A stretch of 22,112 nt of DNA from Endozoicomonadaceae bacterium (GTDB lineage Bacteria > Pseudomonadota > Gammaproteobacteria > Pseudomonadales > Endozoicomonadaceae). Below, piece by piece: positions 22,058-22,112 of this stretch. The stretch lies in assembly GCA_015163815.1 (NCBI GenBank), contig JAAOIJ010000142.1:1-22112 (forward strand). The letters are read 5' to 3'. The translations under genes and the position numbers were made by a program. Under the pieces are notes generated by a model. It was not told the DNA's origin. It worked only from the letters and a program-made list of their open reading frames with translations, and ran no database searches. Within the stretch, counting starts at the first letter, position 1. Each line of letters starts with the position of its first letter.

Positions 22058-22112
22058 GTCGTGTATTTTAAAATAAAAAGCAATCTATAAATGATTTTCA
22101 GATTGAGGACAC

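Overview
AT-rich bacterial DNA that looks gammaproteobacterial. The ribosomal proteins, RpoA, SecY, ZipA and NAD-dependent ligase all have the lengths and signature blocks of that class. The RpoA and L3 wording and the AT bias suggest a Legionella/Coxiella-like (Legionellales) host-associated lineage. That placement is inferred from remembered family sequences and was not tested by search.

Left 60% (1-13530, all minus strand): a continuous S10-spc-alpha ribosomal supercluster, read right to left as rpsJ, rplC, rplD, rplW, rplB, rpsS, rplV, rpsC, rplP, rpmC, rpsQ, rplN, rplX, rplE, rpsN, rpsH, rplF, rplR, rpsE, rpmD, rplO, secY, rpmJ, rpsM, rpsK, rpsD, rpoA, and the first codons of rplQ at the left edge. 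The order is canonical and every gene is intact. rpmJ (37 aa) is very short and starts with TTG, and rpsS starts with GTG. Two strong sigma70-type promoters were found, one before rpsJ and one before rpsM. The S10 leader holds an 11/12 match to the rRNA antitermination sequence boxA, just ahead of the gene for S10 (NusE), a boxA-binding protein.

Middle (13531-17490): the str operon (tuf, fusA) that often precedes rpsJ is absent. A 330-bp divergent intergenic region leads instead to a plus-strand gene for an unrecognised 1239-residue, mostly helical protein. It has a disordered N-terminus, one late hydrophobic hairpin (about residues 891-940) and an in-frame (TCACAA)5 repeat. It resembles large secreted host-interaction proteins of Legionellales in architecture only. 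Its stop codon overlaps the end of zipA by 15 bp, tail to tail.

Right (17476-21809, all minus strand): cell-wall, division and DNA-repair genes. A VanX-type D-Ala-D-Ala dipeptidase lies directly upstream of an SLT-fold lytic transglycosylase-like protein, then ligA, then zipA. The ligA-zipA order is the reverse of the familiar zipA-ligA arrangement. The last 300 bp (21810-22112) hold no intact gene. They show a possible decayed transposase start (39 codons), an IS-end-like sequence and an AT-rich palindrome. No tRNA, rRNA or CRISPR array was seen.
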